A stretch of 64,000 nt of DNA from NCBI RefSeq assembly GCF_033542235.1, contig NZ_JAWRCU010000018.1, positions 1-64,000 of the forward strand, given 5' to 3'. The notes below the pieces were generated by a model. The model worked only from the letters and a program-made list of their open reading frames with translations. It did not search any database and was not told the origin of the DNA. A program made the translations under genes and the position numbers. Origin of the DNA: JAWRCU01 sp033542235 (GTDB lineage: Bacteria; Pseudomonadota; Alphaproteobacteria; Rhizobiales; Rhizobiaceae). This document shows positions 15,925-24,582 of the stretch, piece after piece. Numbering within the stretch: the stretch's first letter is position 1; the number at the start of each line of letters is the position of its first letter.

Positions 15925-16914
15925 ATGACCGTCCAGACCCAGACTCCGCCTACCGTTTCCGACATGCGCAGCGCGGCCGACAGGCTGCGCGGCCTTGCCG
16001 TCGAGACGCCACTGATCGAATCGCCGGCGCTCAACGAGCGTTACGGCGCGAGAATCCTGTTCAAGGCGGAGGTCCTGCAGCGCACCGGCTCCTTCAAGTT
16101 CCGCGGCGCCTACAACAAGATCTCGTCGCTTTCGGACGAGGAGCGCAGGCGCGGCGTCGTCGCCTTTTCGTCGGGCAACCATGCACAGGGCGTTGCCGCT
16201 TCGGCGGCGCTGTTCGGCATCGATGCCCTGATCGCGATGCCCTCCGACGCACCGGCGATCAAGGTGGCCAATGTCAAGAAGGCCGGCGCGAAAGTGGTCC
16301 ATTTCGACCGCGTCCGCGACGACCGGATGACATTCGTGAAGCCCTATCTCGAAGAAGGTCGTGTCCTTGTTCCTCCCTATGACGATCCGGCGATCGTCGC
16401 CGGGCAGGGAACGATCGGCCTCGAACTGATCGCGCAGTCCGAAAGGCTCGGCGTGAAGCTCGACGCGGTCATCGCGCCTTGCGGCGGCGGCGGACTGATC
16501 GGCGGCATCTCGCTTGCCGTCAAGGACGCGTTGCCGGAGACCTCCATCTGGGCGGTGGAACCGGAGAATTTCGACGACACGGGCCGCTCGCTCGCTGCCG
16601 GCAGTCGCGTCTCCAACGCTCCCGGCCACACCTCCATCTGCGACGCCCTGATGGTATCGGAGCCCGGCGCCTTCACTTTTGAGATAAACCGCAAGACGCT
16701 GTCGGGCGCCGTTGCGGTTTCCGATAGTGAGGTCAAGGCTGCCATCCGCGACGCCATGGCCTTCCTGAAGCTCGTCGTCGAGCCGGGCGGCGCCGTGGGC
16801 CTTGCTGCTATCACTTCCGGCAAGATCGACATCGCCGGCAAGACCGTCGCCGTCGTGCTGTCGGGTGGCAATGTCGACTACGACGCCTATGCCGGGATCA
16901 TTGGCGGAGCGTGA
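15925..16914 (+). CDS. Threonine/serine dehydratase family PLP enzyme
   Basis: A 329-residue fold-type II PLP enzyme. It has the PLP lysine K58 in GSFKFRGAYNK, the SSGNHAQGVA loop and the phosphate-binding glycine loop PCGGGGLIGG. It lacks the C-terminal regulatory domain of biosynthetic IlvA, so it resembles catabolic threonine dehydratases, serine racemase-like proteins or 3-hydroxyaspartate dehydratases; the sequence cannot separate these. ATG 15925 is preferred to 15886 because the first 13 residues of the longer form are not family-like. Convergent with the ABC efflux operon across a hairpin repeat. Confidence 0.85.
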   Translation: MTVQTQTPPTVSDMRSAADRLRGLAVETPLIESPALNERYGARILFKAEVLQRTGSFKFRGAYNKISSLSDEERRRGVVAFSSGNHAQGVAASAALFGIDALIAMPSDAPAIKVANVKKAGAKVVHFDRVRDDRMTFVKPYLEEGRVLVPPYDDPAIVAGQGTIGLELIAQSERLGVKLDAVIAPCGGGGLIGGISLAVKDALPETSIWAVEPENFDDTGRSLAAGSRVSNAPGHTSICDALMVSEPGAFTFEINRKTLSGAVAVSDSEVKAAIRDAMAFLKLVVEPGGAVGLAAITSGKIDIAGKTVAVVLSGGNVDYDAYAGIIGGA

Positions 16915-16918
16915 GTTA

Positions 16919-17005
16919 GCACCGGGGACAGTTTACTTTTTTCCGCCAGCGCTGACCTTGAAACGGCCTCGCCTTTCTGCGGAAAAAAGTAAACTGTCCC
17001 CAGCG
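16919..17005. repeat. GGGGACAGTTTAC hairpin repeat, copy 1
   Basis: An inverted repeat of about 87 bp. The left arm GGGGACAGTTTACTTTTTT-CCGC and the right arm GCGG-AAAAAAGTAAAC-TGTCCCC flank a roughly 35-base loop. Another copy lies at 29093-29170. It sits between convergent genes, and with T-runs on both strands it could terminate both. This tract resembles REP-like elements linked to REP-associated transposases. Confidence 0.85.
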
Positions 17006-17012
17006 CCTCTCC

Positions 17013-18161
17013 TCAATCCAGCGTCCGCCTGAAGCGGAACAGCGCCAAGCCGGCAAAGGCGAAGATGAAGATGATGAGCGCCGTGACCTCGGCGGCGATT
17101 GCCTGGAAGTCGGCCCCTTTCAGCATGACCGCGCGAATGATCCTCAGGAAATGCGTCAGCGGCAGGATTTCGCCGAAAGACTGCGCCCAGCCCGGCATGC
17201 CGCGGTAAGGAAACATGAAGCCGGAGAGCAGGATCGAGGGCAGGAAGAAGAAGAAGGTGAGCTGCATCGCCTGCATCTGCGTGCGCGACATGGTCGAGAT
17301 CGAATAGCCGAGCAGCACGAGCGCCAGCACGAAGGCGAGCACCGCCGAGAGCAGCAGCGACAGCGAGCCCATGAAGGGCACGTTGAACAGGAGTTTCGAC
17401 GCCGTGAGCACCACCGCCACCTGCACCGCGCCCACGACCAGATAGGGGAGAACCTTGCCGAGCATGATCTCGGCCGGGCTCGCCGGCATGGCAAGCAGGT
17501 TCTCCATTGTGCCGCGCTCCGTCTCGCGCGTCAGCGCCATCGACGTCATCATCACCATGGTCATCTGCAGGATGACGCCGAGCAGGCCTGGCACGATGTT
17601 GTATTGCGAAATGCCTTCGGGATTGTAGCGGCGGTGCACGACGATCTGGACCTGGTTGCGCTCGTTCTCCCTGGCCTCTGCCTGCATGCCCTGCTCACGC
17701 AGCAGCGCCTGGGTTGCAACCGTCGAGAGCGTCGAGATGGCTCCGCTTGCCGCGGCCGGGTCGGTTGCGTCTGCCTCGATCAGCAAGGTCGGGTAGTCGT
17801 TGCGCTCCACCCGACGTGCAAAGTCGGAGGGGATGGTGACGATGAACAGCACGTCGCCGCGCGCCATCAGCTCTTCGGCCTCGGTCGCGCTCTCAGCCAC
17901 ATGGTCGAAACGGTAATAGTCGGTGACTTGCAACGCCGATACGATGGCGCGGGTGAAGCGGTCGTTGCTGGTTGCGACCAGCGCAGCCGGAAGGCCCTTC
18001 GGATCGTTGTTGATGGCGTAGCCGAACAGAAGCAGCTGCATCAGCGGCACGCCGAGCATCATGGCGAAGGTGATGCGGTCGCGCCGCATCTGGATGAATT
18101 CCTTCATCAGCAGTGCACCGAGCCGGCCGAAGGAGAAGATGGAGGAGAGGCTCTTTCTCAT
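17013..18161 (-). CDS. ABC-2 type efflux permease (YbhS/YbhR-like)
   Basis: A 382-residue inner-membrane protein. An N-terminal membrane segment (FAMMLGVPLMQLLLFGYAI) is followed by a large periplasmic loop and five C-terminal segments. The conserved ABC-2 block is ETERGTMENLLAMPASPAEIMLGK, and FPYRGMPGWAQ lies near the end. It pairs with the ATPase whose stop overlaps its start by 4 bases (ATGA). In E. coli the equivalent ybhGFSR operon has two permeases; only one is seen here, so it may form a homodimer. Confidence 0.9.
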   Translation of the reverse strand: MRKSLSSIFSFGRLGALLMKEFIQMRRDRITFAMMLGVPLMQLLLFGYAINNDPKGLPAALVATSNDRFTRAIVSALQVTDYYRFDHVAESATEAEELMARGDVLFIVTIPSDFARRVERNDYPTLLIEADATDPAAASGAISTLSTVATQALLREQGMQAEARENERNQVQIVVHRRYNPEGISQYNIVPGLLGVILQMTMVMMTSMALTRETERGTMENLLAMPASPAEIMLGKVLPYLVVGAVQVAVVLTASKLLFNVPFMGSLSLLLSAVLAFVLALVLLGYSISTMSRTQMQAMQLTFFFFLPSILLSGFMFPYRGMPGWAQSFGEILPLTHFLRIIRAVMLKGADFQAIAAEVTALIIFIFAFAGLALFRFRRTLD

Positions 18162-19075
18162 GACATGTTGTCCTTCGATCCAGCCATGAACTGGATGAAC
18201 ACGTCCTCGAGGCTGGTCTCACCGCGCTCGACCGTGATGCCCTCAATCGTGCGGATTTCTGCGAGCGCGGCCGCGAGCCTCCCCTCGTCCGAGCCAACGA
18301 CATGCAGCGTGTTGCCGAATGGCGCCACCTGGTCGACGCCCGATTTGCCCTTGAGCGCTGCTTGCACCCGGTCGAGCCGCGGCCCTTCGATGACGAAGGT
18401 GGTGAGATGCGCGTTCCGCACCACCTCGTCCACGGTCCCGGCCGCCAGCATCTTGCCGTAGGAGATGTAGCTGATGCGATGGCAGCGTTCGGCCTCGTCC
18501 ATGTAGTGGGTCGAGACGAGCACGGTGAGACCGCCGCGCGCCAGCCGGTGGATCTCGTCCCAGAATTCGCGCCTCGCCTTGGGGTCGACGCCGGCAGTCG
18601 GCTCGTCGAGCAGGAGCAGCCGCGGCTTGTGCATGATGCAGGCCGCCAGTGCCAGCCGCTGCTTCCAACCGCCGGACAAGGTACCCGCGAGCTGGCCGCG
18701 ACGCGACGTCAGGCCCAGATCCTCCAGCGTGTCGTCGACAAATCGCGCCACCGGCTTCAGGCCATAGAGCCGCGCCACGAATTCCAGATTTTCCGCGATT
18801 GTCAGGTCCTCGTAGAAGGAGAACCTCTGGGTCATATAGCCGACTTCGCGCTTGATCTGCAGGCTCTCGGTCCTGAGGTCGTAGCCGAGCACCTGACCGG
18901 AGCCTTCGTCCGGCGTCAGCAGCCCGCACATGATGCGGATCGTCGTCGTCTTGCCCGAGCCGTTGGGTCCGAGAAAACCAACGATCTCGCCCTCGGCGAC
19001 GTTCATCGACACGTGATCGACGACTGTCCTGGTGCCGAAGCGCTTGACGAGGTCGTGGACTTCGATGGCGTTCAT
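18158..19075 (-). CDS. ABC transporter ATP-binding protein (YbhF-like)
   Basis: A 305-residue single nucleotide-binding domain. The Walker A is GPNGSGKTT, the signature LSGGWKQR, the Walker B LLLLDEPTAGVD and the switch His is in VSTHYMDEAERC. A C-terminal extension from about 220 is typical of ABC-2 drug/Na-type exporters. ATG 19075 is chosen because it begins MNAIEVHDLVKRFG; the in-frame extension upstream runs into an 8-bp repeat array. E. coli YbhF has two such domains, this one only one. Confidence 0.92.
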   Translation of the reverse strand: MNAIEVHDLVKRFGTRTVVDHVSMNVAEGEIVGFLGPNGSGKTTTIRIMCGLLTPDEGSGQVLGYDLRTESLQIKREVGYMTQRFSFYEDLTIAENLEFVARLYGLKPVARFVDDTLEDLGLTSRRGQLAGTLSGGWKQRLALAACIMHKPRLLLLDEPTAGVDPKARREFWDEIHRLARGGLTVLVSTHYMDEAERCHRISYISYGKMLAAGTVDEVVRNAHLTTFVIEGPRLDRVQAALKGKSGVDQVAPFGNTLHVVGSDEGRLAAALAEIRTIEGITVERGETSLEDVFIQFMAGSKDNMS

Positions 19076-19087
19076 AGCTGCGGAGGG

Positions 19088-19241
19088 CAGTAAGGCAGTA
19101 GGGCAACAGGGCAATAGGCGAAGAGGTCGGAGAAGCTCCGACGTTCTCGCAAGCCACCGCATCGATCAGTACTCATGCCCTATTGCCCTACTGCCCTATT
19201 GCCCTACTGCCCTATTGCCTTATTGCCCTATTGCCTTAGTC
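19088..19241. repeat. Two opposed arrays of 8-bp tandem repeats
   Basis: The left array at 19088-19119 has four units (CAGTAAGG, CAGTAGGG, CAACAGGG, CAATAGGC). The right array at 19178-19233 has seven units of the complementary type (CCCTATTG and CCCTACTG, mostly alternating) plus a degenerate eighth. They face each other across 58 bases and could fold into a long hairpin between the hlyD-like and ATPase genes. The hlyD-like stop codon lies inside the right array. Confidence 0.85.
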
Positions 19242-20172
19242 CCACATCCACGATCTGCCCCGGCTTCAACGGCCCTGCCTTGCCTTCCGGCCGCGCCTCG
19301 ATCAGGAAAACGAGCTTCTGCCGCGTCTCCAGGGAGTAGATGACGGGGGGCGTGAATTCCGGGTCCGGCGAGACGTAGCTCACCCGCGCGGTCAGCCCCG
19401 GCTGGCAGCCGTCGCAATGCACGTCGAGCAGCGCGCCGATGCTGACGGAGGAAAGGCTTTCCTGCGGCAAATAGAGCTTCAGCTTCACAGCGCCGTCCGG
19501 GAGCATGGAGATGACCGGCGCGGTGGGCCCAGCAACATCGCCCGGATTGCGGATGATATCGTTGATGCGGCCGGGCGCGGGCGCCGTGATCGTGCGCCTC
19601 GAAAGCCGCCACCGGGCGTCCTCCAGCGCGGCTTTGGTCTGCTTCACCTGGTTCTCGGCGGCCCTGATCGTCTCCGGCCGCGCCGGCAGCTTGGCGACCG
19701 CCAGATTGGCTTTCGCCTGCGCGACCATGGCTTTCGCCACATTGAGCTGCGTCTCGGCATTGTCGTAGTCGGCCTGGGTGGCTATCTGGCGCACCAGAAG
19801 ATTGGAAAGGCGCGAAACCACGCGCTCGGCTTCCGTCTGCTGCACCTGGGAGGAGGTAAGCGTCGTTTCGAGCACGGCGATCTCTTCCGGCCGCTTGCCG
19901 ATCTGGAGATCGGCGAGCTGGGCCTCGGCCTGGGCAAGCGCGGCTTCGGATTGTGCGACGGCAATGGTCGCATCGCTGTTCTCCAGCTGCGCGACGGCCT
20001 CGCCGGCCGTGACACGGTCGCCGCGCCGAACGCCGACCGTCGTGACATCCGCCACGTCGATGGGCGCGAGGAGCACGAATTCGCCTTCGACATAGCCGAC
20101 CGCGAGCGGAGGCGGCCCTGCGCAGGCGGAAAACAGCCAGGCCGCGAACGGTATCGAACAAAGGAGACTCAT
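19228..20172 (-). CDS. HlyD-family periplasmic adaptor (YbhG-like)
   Basis: A 314-residue membrane fusion protein. A hydrophobic N-terminus ends in LFSAC-AGPP, possibly a lipoprotein site at C17. A lipoyl-like half (VRRGDRVTAGEAVAQLE), a long coiled coil (about 70-180, rich in AQAEAQLADL and KANLAVAKL) and the second half (RRTITAPAPGRINDI) follow. It links the inner-membrane ABC exporter to an outer channel. The start overlaps the tetR stop by 4 bases. Its last residues, LRQ and stop, are encoded by the 8-bp repeat array, suggesting that repeat growth reset the C-terminus. Confidence 0.9.
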   Translation of the reverse strand: MSLLCSIPFAAWLFSACAGPPPLAVGYVEGEFVLLAPIDVADVTTVGVRRGDRVTAGEAVAQLENSDATIAVAQSEAALAQAEAQLADLQIGKRPEEIAVLETTLTSSQVQQTEAERVVSRLSNLLVRQIATQADYDNAETQLNVAKAMVAQAKANLAVAKLPARPETIRAAENQVKQTKAALEDARWRLSRRTITAPAPGRINDIIRNPGDVAGPTAPVISMLPDGAVKLKLYLPQESLSSVSIGALLDVHCDGCQPGLTARVSYVSPDPEFTPPVIYSLETRQKLVFLIEARPEGKAGPLKPGQIVDVGLRQ

Positions 20173-20852
20173 GGCTTGTCGCCTTCATGGGCAGCGAGCA
20201 TCGCCGCCAGATTGTCCTTGGCGACTGCGATGATCGCCGCCGCCTCCTTCGGGCCGATGTCGGGCCAGCCCATGCGCCTCAACACCGCGACCCGGCCGAT
20301 GCGGAAATAGATGACCTGGCCGATCATCGTGAAAACACGGAGCTTGGTGCCGTCGCTCTCGGCCTCTTCACCCGTCGCCTCGGCCCAGATCTGGCAAAGC
20401 CGGCGGTGAACCGGCTCGAACACACCGTTGTAGACAAGGTCGAGCGCCGCGGTGGGATGCGCGAGCTCGCGCAGCAGGAACTGCACGATCTCGCCCGCCT
20501 CCGGCGCCGCGACGATGAAGTTGACCATGCGGTCTATCGCGCCATTCAGCCGGTCAACCGCCTCGGCTTTGCCCATCGGTCCACCGGCATCAGCCTGGAG
20601 TGCCTGGCTCGCGACCCGCTGGATCGTCTCGACGATGAAGCCGGCGCAGGCCCTGCGCAGCCCTTCCTTGCCGCCGAAATGATAGGCGATCGAGCCGATA
20701 TTGGCATTTGCTTCCGCCGCGATCTCACGCGTCGAGGTGCCGTCGAAGCCCTTGGCTCCGAACAGGTTCAGCGCGGCGCGGATCAGCGCCTGCCTCGTCT
20801 GTTCGGCGGAGGCAGGCAGCGGACTGGGGGTGTGGCTCGATGTCCTGTTCAT
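20169..20852 (-). CDS. TetR-family regulator, CecR-like (DUF1956 C-terminal domain)
   Basis: A 227-residue protein with a TetR helix-turn-helix at about 20-65 (GAKGFDGTSTREIAAEANANIGSIAYHFGGKEGLRRA). Its C-terminal domain resembles CecR (YbiH) regulators (MVNFIVAAPEAGEIVQFLLRELAHPT). In E. coli, cecR heads the ybhGFSR efflux operon, and the same order tetR-hlyD-ATPase-permease is present here, with 4-base overlaps at tetR/hlyD and ATPase/permease. A 22-bp palindrome 9 bases upstream of the start is the likely operator. Confidence 0.88.
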   Translation of the reverse strand: MNRTSSHTPSPLPASAEQTRQALIRAALNLFGAKGFDGTSTREIAAEANANIGSIAYHFGGKEGLRRACAGFIVETIQRVASQALQADAGGPMGKAEAVDRLNGAIDRMVNFIVAAPEAGEIVQFLLRELAHPTAALDLVYNGVFEPVHRRLCQIWAEATGEEAESDGTKLRVFTMIGQVIYFRIGRVAVLRRMGWPDIGPKEAAAIIAVAKDNLAAMLAAHEGDKP

Positions 20853-20860
20853 ATGGCTGA

Positions 20861-20882
20861 TTTAATCATTCGATTGATTAAA
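20861..20882. promoter_or_regulatory. Palindromic operator upstream of the CecR-like gene
   Basis: TTTAATCA-T-TCGA-T-TGATTAAA is a 22-bp dyad, symmetric at all but one central base pair, 9 bases upstream of the tetR start. Its position over the promoter/leader suggests autorepression of the efflux operon. Confidence 0.65.
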
Positions 20883-21061
20883 TATCAAGGGGACAGTTCG
20901 CATTGACGATGCGTCAATTCAACTCAAGCGACTGCTGCCGGTCGAAATTTACGTCCAAGCCCAGTGCCAGAGGCGATATGGGTTCAAACCCTTGATGGTT
21001 TGGCGCTGCCCTTTCACGCTCTCTTCGCCAAGGCAGGGGTTGAATCTGGCGCGGCGCCGGT

Positions 21062-21205
21062 GCCCCCCTCCCCCTTGTCGGGAGGGATTCAGGGTGGCTC
21101 GAGGTTACCCCTCAAGGGTAGCTGAAGCGCGGGCGGCATCTCCGGCTTGCCATGGCGCGCGTCGGACCCCCACCCTGAATCCCTGCCCACAAGGGGGGAG
21201 GGGGT
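21062..21205. repeat. Mosaic inverted repeat, copy 3 (variant)
   Basis: Arms of about 35 bp (CCCCCTCCCCCTTGT..GGATTCAGGGTGG and the approximate complement) flank about 75 bases. It is related in style but not in sequence to copies 1 and 2. It lies in the 372-base gap between the CecR-like gene and the dioxygenase; 20883-21061 shows nothing else identifiable. Confidence 0.7.
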
Positions 21206-21224
21206 CGTCAGCGTCGCGCCTTCC

Positions 21225-22096
21225 TTACGCCTTCGCCAGCACGAAGTCGCACACCGTCTCCCAGTACGGCCCGCCGAACCCGTTGCGCTTGATCTCCGTG
21301 GGATCATCCTTGCGGAAATCGACGATCAGGCTCTCCTTCACGCCGAATACCGCATCGCTCGAAAGATACGGATCGTCCGGATCGAAGACATGCGTCGTGA
21401 TCGGCTTATAGCCTTCCGCGCCGACGATGAAATGAATGTGCGCCGGCCGGAAAGGATGTCGGCCGAGCCCTTCAGCATCATGCCCACGGGGCCGTCGTCG
21501 GGGATCGGATAGAAGCGCGGCTTCGCCGACTTGAAGAAATAGCGCCCTTCCGCATCGGTCGTGAACACGCCGCGCAGGTTCATATCGGGTTGCACCCCTT
21601 TCTGCTGGACGTCGTAGAAGCCCTCGTCATTGGCCTGCCAGACATCGAGCAGCGCGCCCGCGATCGGTCGCCCCTCGAGGTCGGTCACGCGGCCGCGCAC
21701 CAGAAGCGACTCGCCCTTGCCGTCCAGGCAGATGTCGACGCCGTTCGGGTGGCGCGGCGCATCCGAGACATGAAACGGACCGAGCACTGTCGTCTCAGTC
21801 GCGCCGGTGGGCTTGCGATTGTTGATCGTCTCGACCAGCATCGAGACGCCCAGCGTATCGGAAAGCAGGATGAATTCCTGCCGCCAGTCCGTGCACATCT
21901 GCCCGGTCCTCGTTAGGAACCGGATGCCCTGCACCCACTCCTCGTTGGTCGGCTCGACCTCCTTAATGAAGGCGTGCAGATGCTTCACCAGCGCGGACAT
22001 CACCTCATGGAGGCGCGGTTCGACTTTGGCCTCGTCCATGCGGGCAATGACGGCCTCTTCCGACTTCTCCTCGGAAAAATAGACAGTGTCGGCCAT
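21225..22096 (-). pseudogene. Hydroxyquinol 1,2-dioxygenase, frameshifted
   Basis: An intradiol ring-cleavage dioxygenase starting at ATG 22096 after a perfect AGGAGG. The first 210 residues read normally and include both tyrosine iron ligands (GFYDVQ and PRFYPIPDDGPVG). Near 21463 the frame shifts: RHPFRPAHIHFIVGAEGYKP with the two histidine ligands, and the normal C-terminus ending LAKA, follow in another frame to the TAA at 21225. The total of 872 bases is one short of a whole number of codons. With maleylacetate reductase next door, hydroxyquinol is the likely substrate. It is either a recent one-base deletion or a sequencing error. Confidence 0.8.
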
Positions 22097-22134
22097 GAGC
22101 GTGCCTCCTGCACGGCAAGCCAAGCTTCAGTGTG

Positions 22135-23214
22135 CTATCCGTCGCCTTCATTAACGGCAAACGGCTCCTCCCCGGCCCAGGCGCCTGCGATCAGATTGCG
22201 GATGCCCTGCCGCTCGAGCGGTCGCGGGTTCCAGTACGGGTTCGAGAGCGCGAGGTCGGTCGCTTGGTCGATGCCCTCCTCGGGCATGCCGATTTCCTTC
22301 AGCGCGCGGGGCGCGCCGACCTTCCGCGACAGCTCGAACAGACCTTGCGGTGCGTCAGCCACGCCAAGCGCTCCGGCGATCCTGGCGATTGCCTTCGGCA
22401 CGGCCGGCGCGTTGTAGGCAAGCGTGTGCGGCAAGATGACGGAGTGCGTATCGGCATGCGGCAGGTCGAACAGGCCGCCGAGCGTATGGCAGAGCTTGTG
22501 ATGCAGCGCCATGCCGACCGACCCGAGGCAGGCGCCGGCAAGGAACGCGCCGTATTGCGCATCGGAGCGGGCATCACGATCGGCCAGGTTCTCGGCAATA
22601 CGCGGCAGCGCGCTGCCGAGTGCGGCGATGCTCTCCACGGCCAGCGCGCTGACGACGGGATTGGCATCCTCAGCGTAGAGGGCCTCGGCCGAATGTGCGA
22701 TGGCATTGATGCCGGACGTTCCCGACAGTCGCTTCGGCAAGGTCAGCGTCAGTTCGACATCATAGATCACGACCTCGGGCAGCACCTTCATCGATTTCTG
22801 CGTGGTCTTCCTCCAGTCTCTGGTCTCGCCAAGGATCGGCGTCATCTCGGAGCCGGCATAGGTGGTCGGAATGGCGATCTGCGGCAGGCCCGTTCGCAGG
22901 GCGATCGCCTTGGCAAGCCCGATGGTCGAGCCACCTCCGAAGGCAACCAAGCAATCCGCTTCAACACGCCGCACTTCGGCAAGGGCGTCTTCGGTGACGT
23001 CGATCGGCGTGTGCATCGTCGCCTTGGAGTAAAGGGCGGCAGCCGATCCGTCGAGCGAAGCCAAAAGCGCCTCGCCATTCGCCTTCCGGTTCGCCGTCGT
23101 GAGGAGAAGCGCACGCTTTGCGCCGAGCCGTCCTATTTCCTCGGAGAGCTGCTTCAGCGCCCCGCTGCCGAACACCACGCGTCCGGGCAGTGCAGTGTAG
23201 ATGAACGAGTGCAT
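22135..23214 (-). CDS. Maleylacetate reductase
   Basis: A 359-residue iron-type alcohol dehydrogenase family member. Family features are the nucleotide-binding GGGSTIGLAKAIA, PTTYAGSEMTPI, and the metal-binding region HHKLCHTLGGLFDLPHADTH. It reduces maleylacetate to 3-oxoadipate after hydroxyquinol cleavage. ATG 23214 gives the family N-terminus MHSFIYTALPGRVVFG; the longer open frame upstream is not similar. The dioxygenase gene follows after 38 bases in the same operon. No monooxygenase or regulator for the pathway lies nearby. Confidence 0.9.
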   Translation of the reverse strand: MHSFIYTALPGRVVFGSGALKQLSEEIGRLGAKRALLLTTANRKANGEALLASLDGSAAALYSKATMHTPIDVTEDALAEVRRVEADCLVAFGGGSTIGLAKAIALRTGLPQIAIPTTYAGSEMTPILGETRDWRKTTQKSMKVLPEVVIYDVELTLTLPKRLSGTSGINAIAHSAEALYAEDANPVVSALAVESIAALGSALPRIAENLADRDARSDAQYGAFLAGACLGSVGMALHHKLCHTLGGLFDLPHADTHSVILPHTLAYNAPAVPKAIARIAGALGVADAPQGLFELSRKVGAPRALKEIGMPEEGIDQATDLALSNPYWNPRPLERQGIRNLIAGAWAGEEPFAVNEGDG

Positions 23215-23320
23215 CAGAGCTTCTTGCCATCGCTCGCTATGCGAGCGCATCGTTTCGGGATTATGTGCGACGGTTAAGAAACCGACAATACCGAAGGCGT
23301 GGATGGCGGGCGAAGCTGAC

Positions 23321-23352
23321 CATATCGCACCTGCCGTAACAGTAGCGATATG
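23321..23352. promoter_or_regulatory. 32-bp dyad in the hydroxyquinol operon upstream region
   Basis: CATATCGC-N2-CTG-N6-CAG-N2-GCGATATG is an interrupted palindrome centred about 120 bases upstream of the maleylacetate reductase start. It may bind a dimeric regulator encoded elsewhere. No regulator gene is adjacent. Confidence 0.4.
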
Positions 23353-23559
23353 TCCTCGGCAGACAAGACCACCGGGCTTCAAGGGAGCCAGCGGAACGAA
23401 CCCCGTAATTTACTGTAAAAACTTGACGTGCTGCCGCACTGCGGGGCAATCTTTACCTCTGTCGCCTTTCCAATTCCGGCGCTCCATCCGGACCGCAACC
23501 AGGCATTGCAAAGGCCGCCGACCAAACCGCGGTGAGCCCGCGATCCTGACGTTGCAAAC
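23353..23559. other. Divergent intergenic region before the polysaccharide lyase gene
   Basis: No gene is supported. An 11-bp palindrome TTTAC-T-GTAAA lies at 23409-23419. TTGACG at 23423-23428 could be a -35 for the lyase gene, but CAATCT at 23447 is a weak -10. Confidence 0.3.
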
Positions 23560-24582
23560 ATGATGAAAAATGCAATCCGATGGGCCGGGCTTGCGGCCTT
23601 TCTGTTATGTGGAGCGGCACAGGCCGAGGACTGGGCCAAACCGCTCTTCGACGGCTTCGACGGGTCGGACTTCTCGCCCGCCGGCGGGCTCTACTATCGC
23701 GAGAATTTCGAGCAAAGCGCCGGCACGGTCGAGTTCCAGAAGGCGGTGAAGCTGAGCGGCGCGGGTGCGCTGAAGCTCAGCGTCAAGGCGCTGTGCCCGA
23801 CCGACGATGACGGTTGCAGCGAGCGGGCGGAGATCTGGGAGAAGACCGCACTGCGCGTGCCTTACGATCAGGGCGTCTGGTATGGGTTCGCCGTCAAGTT
23901 CGGCGATCCGATCCCGATCGATGATCATCGCTACCTGATCGCGCAGTGGAAGCGCGAGATTATTCCCGGCGCAGAGGGAGACTTCAGTCCGTTCCTGGCG
24001 CTGAGGCTGCGCAACGGAAAGCTGTTCGCAACCGTCGAGACCAACTACGTCGCGCCCGACGCTTCCGCACAAACAGAAGATTCCTCGTCATGCTGCGGCG
24101 GCAAGATGCAGTTGTCGCCCCAACATGCTTCGGCGCAAACCGACGAAGCCGGCTGTCCCGAAGGCGCGGCGCCGGTCTGGTTCAGGCCGGAGACCAACCA
24201 GATGCGCGCCCTGGTTGCGACAGATTCCGCCTGGACGGCTGAGGACAACGACCTATATCACGGCTGCACGAAAGCCATCCGGGTGATAGACCACGGCAAC
24301 AAGCTGCCGCTTCCGTCATCCGGCTGGATCGATTTCGAGGTTTTTACCAAGCCTGGGCCGGACGGCACCGGCCGCATAGAGATTTTCGCAAACGACAAAC
24401 CGGTCGTCACTGTGGAGGGGCATATAGGTCACGCCGACCACGGCCTCGGGAACAACCAGTACTTCAAGTTCGGCCCCTATCGGGCCGGCCATAGTGACGA
24501 TTGGACGCTTTACTATGATCATTTCAGGCGTTCGCCGCATTGCGCCGATGTATTGAGCGAGGGTTCATGTCCCCTTCCGTAG
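23560..24582 (+). CDS. Secreted polysaccharide lyase (heparin lyase I-like fold)
   Basis: A 340-residue protein with a signal peptide (AGLAAFLLCGAAQA, cleavage near residue 22). The mature protein resembles the Polysacc_lyase family (PF14099) with a jelly-roll fold: SERAEIWEK, YDQGVWYGFAVKFG, LIAQWKRE, YFKFGPYRAG and a final YYDHFRR. It may degrade an acidic polysaccharide in the periplasm or outside the cell. A cysteine-rich insertion (about 165-210) carries two ASAQT repeats and is probably surface-exposed. It opens the polysaccharide region; the activity is inferred. Confidence 0.7.
   Translation: MMKNAIRWAGLAAFLLCGAAQAEDWAKPLFDGFDGSDFSPAGGLYYRENFEQSAGTVEFQKAVKLSGAGALKLSVKALCPTDDDGCSERAEIWEKTALRVPYDQGVWYGFAVKFGDPIPIDDHRYLIAQWKREIIPGAEGDFSPFLALRLRNGKLFATVETNYVAPDASAQTEDSSSCCGGKMQLSPQHASAQTDEAGCPEGAAPVWFRPETNQMRALVATDSAWTAEDNDLYHGCTKAIRVIDHGNKLPLPSSGWIDFEVFTKPGPDGTGRIEIFANDKPVVTVEGHIGHADHGLGNNQYFKFGPYRAGHSDDWTLYYDHFRRSPHCADVLSEGSCPLP

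Noticed and set aside
16919..17005. Possible insertion-sequence remnant
   Set aside because: Only about 87 bp with no coding sequence; the second copy at 29093 shows that it is a short hairpin repeat.
17151..19093. Plus-strand open frames (436 and 263 codons) opposite the ABC efflux genes
   Set aside because: His/Arg-rich shadow translations of the permease and ATPase genes with no recognisable domain.
19088..19241. Possible CRISPR array
   Set aside because: The units are 8 bp in direct tandem without spacers, so they are simple tandem repeats.
23388..23413. GGAAC upstream of the polysaccharide lyase as an EcfG promoter
   Set aside because: No CGTT at 16 or 17 bases.
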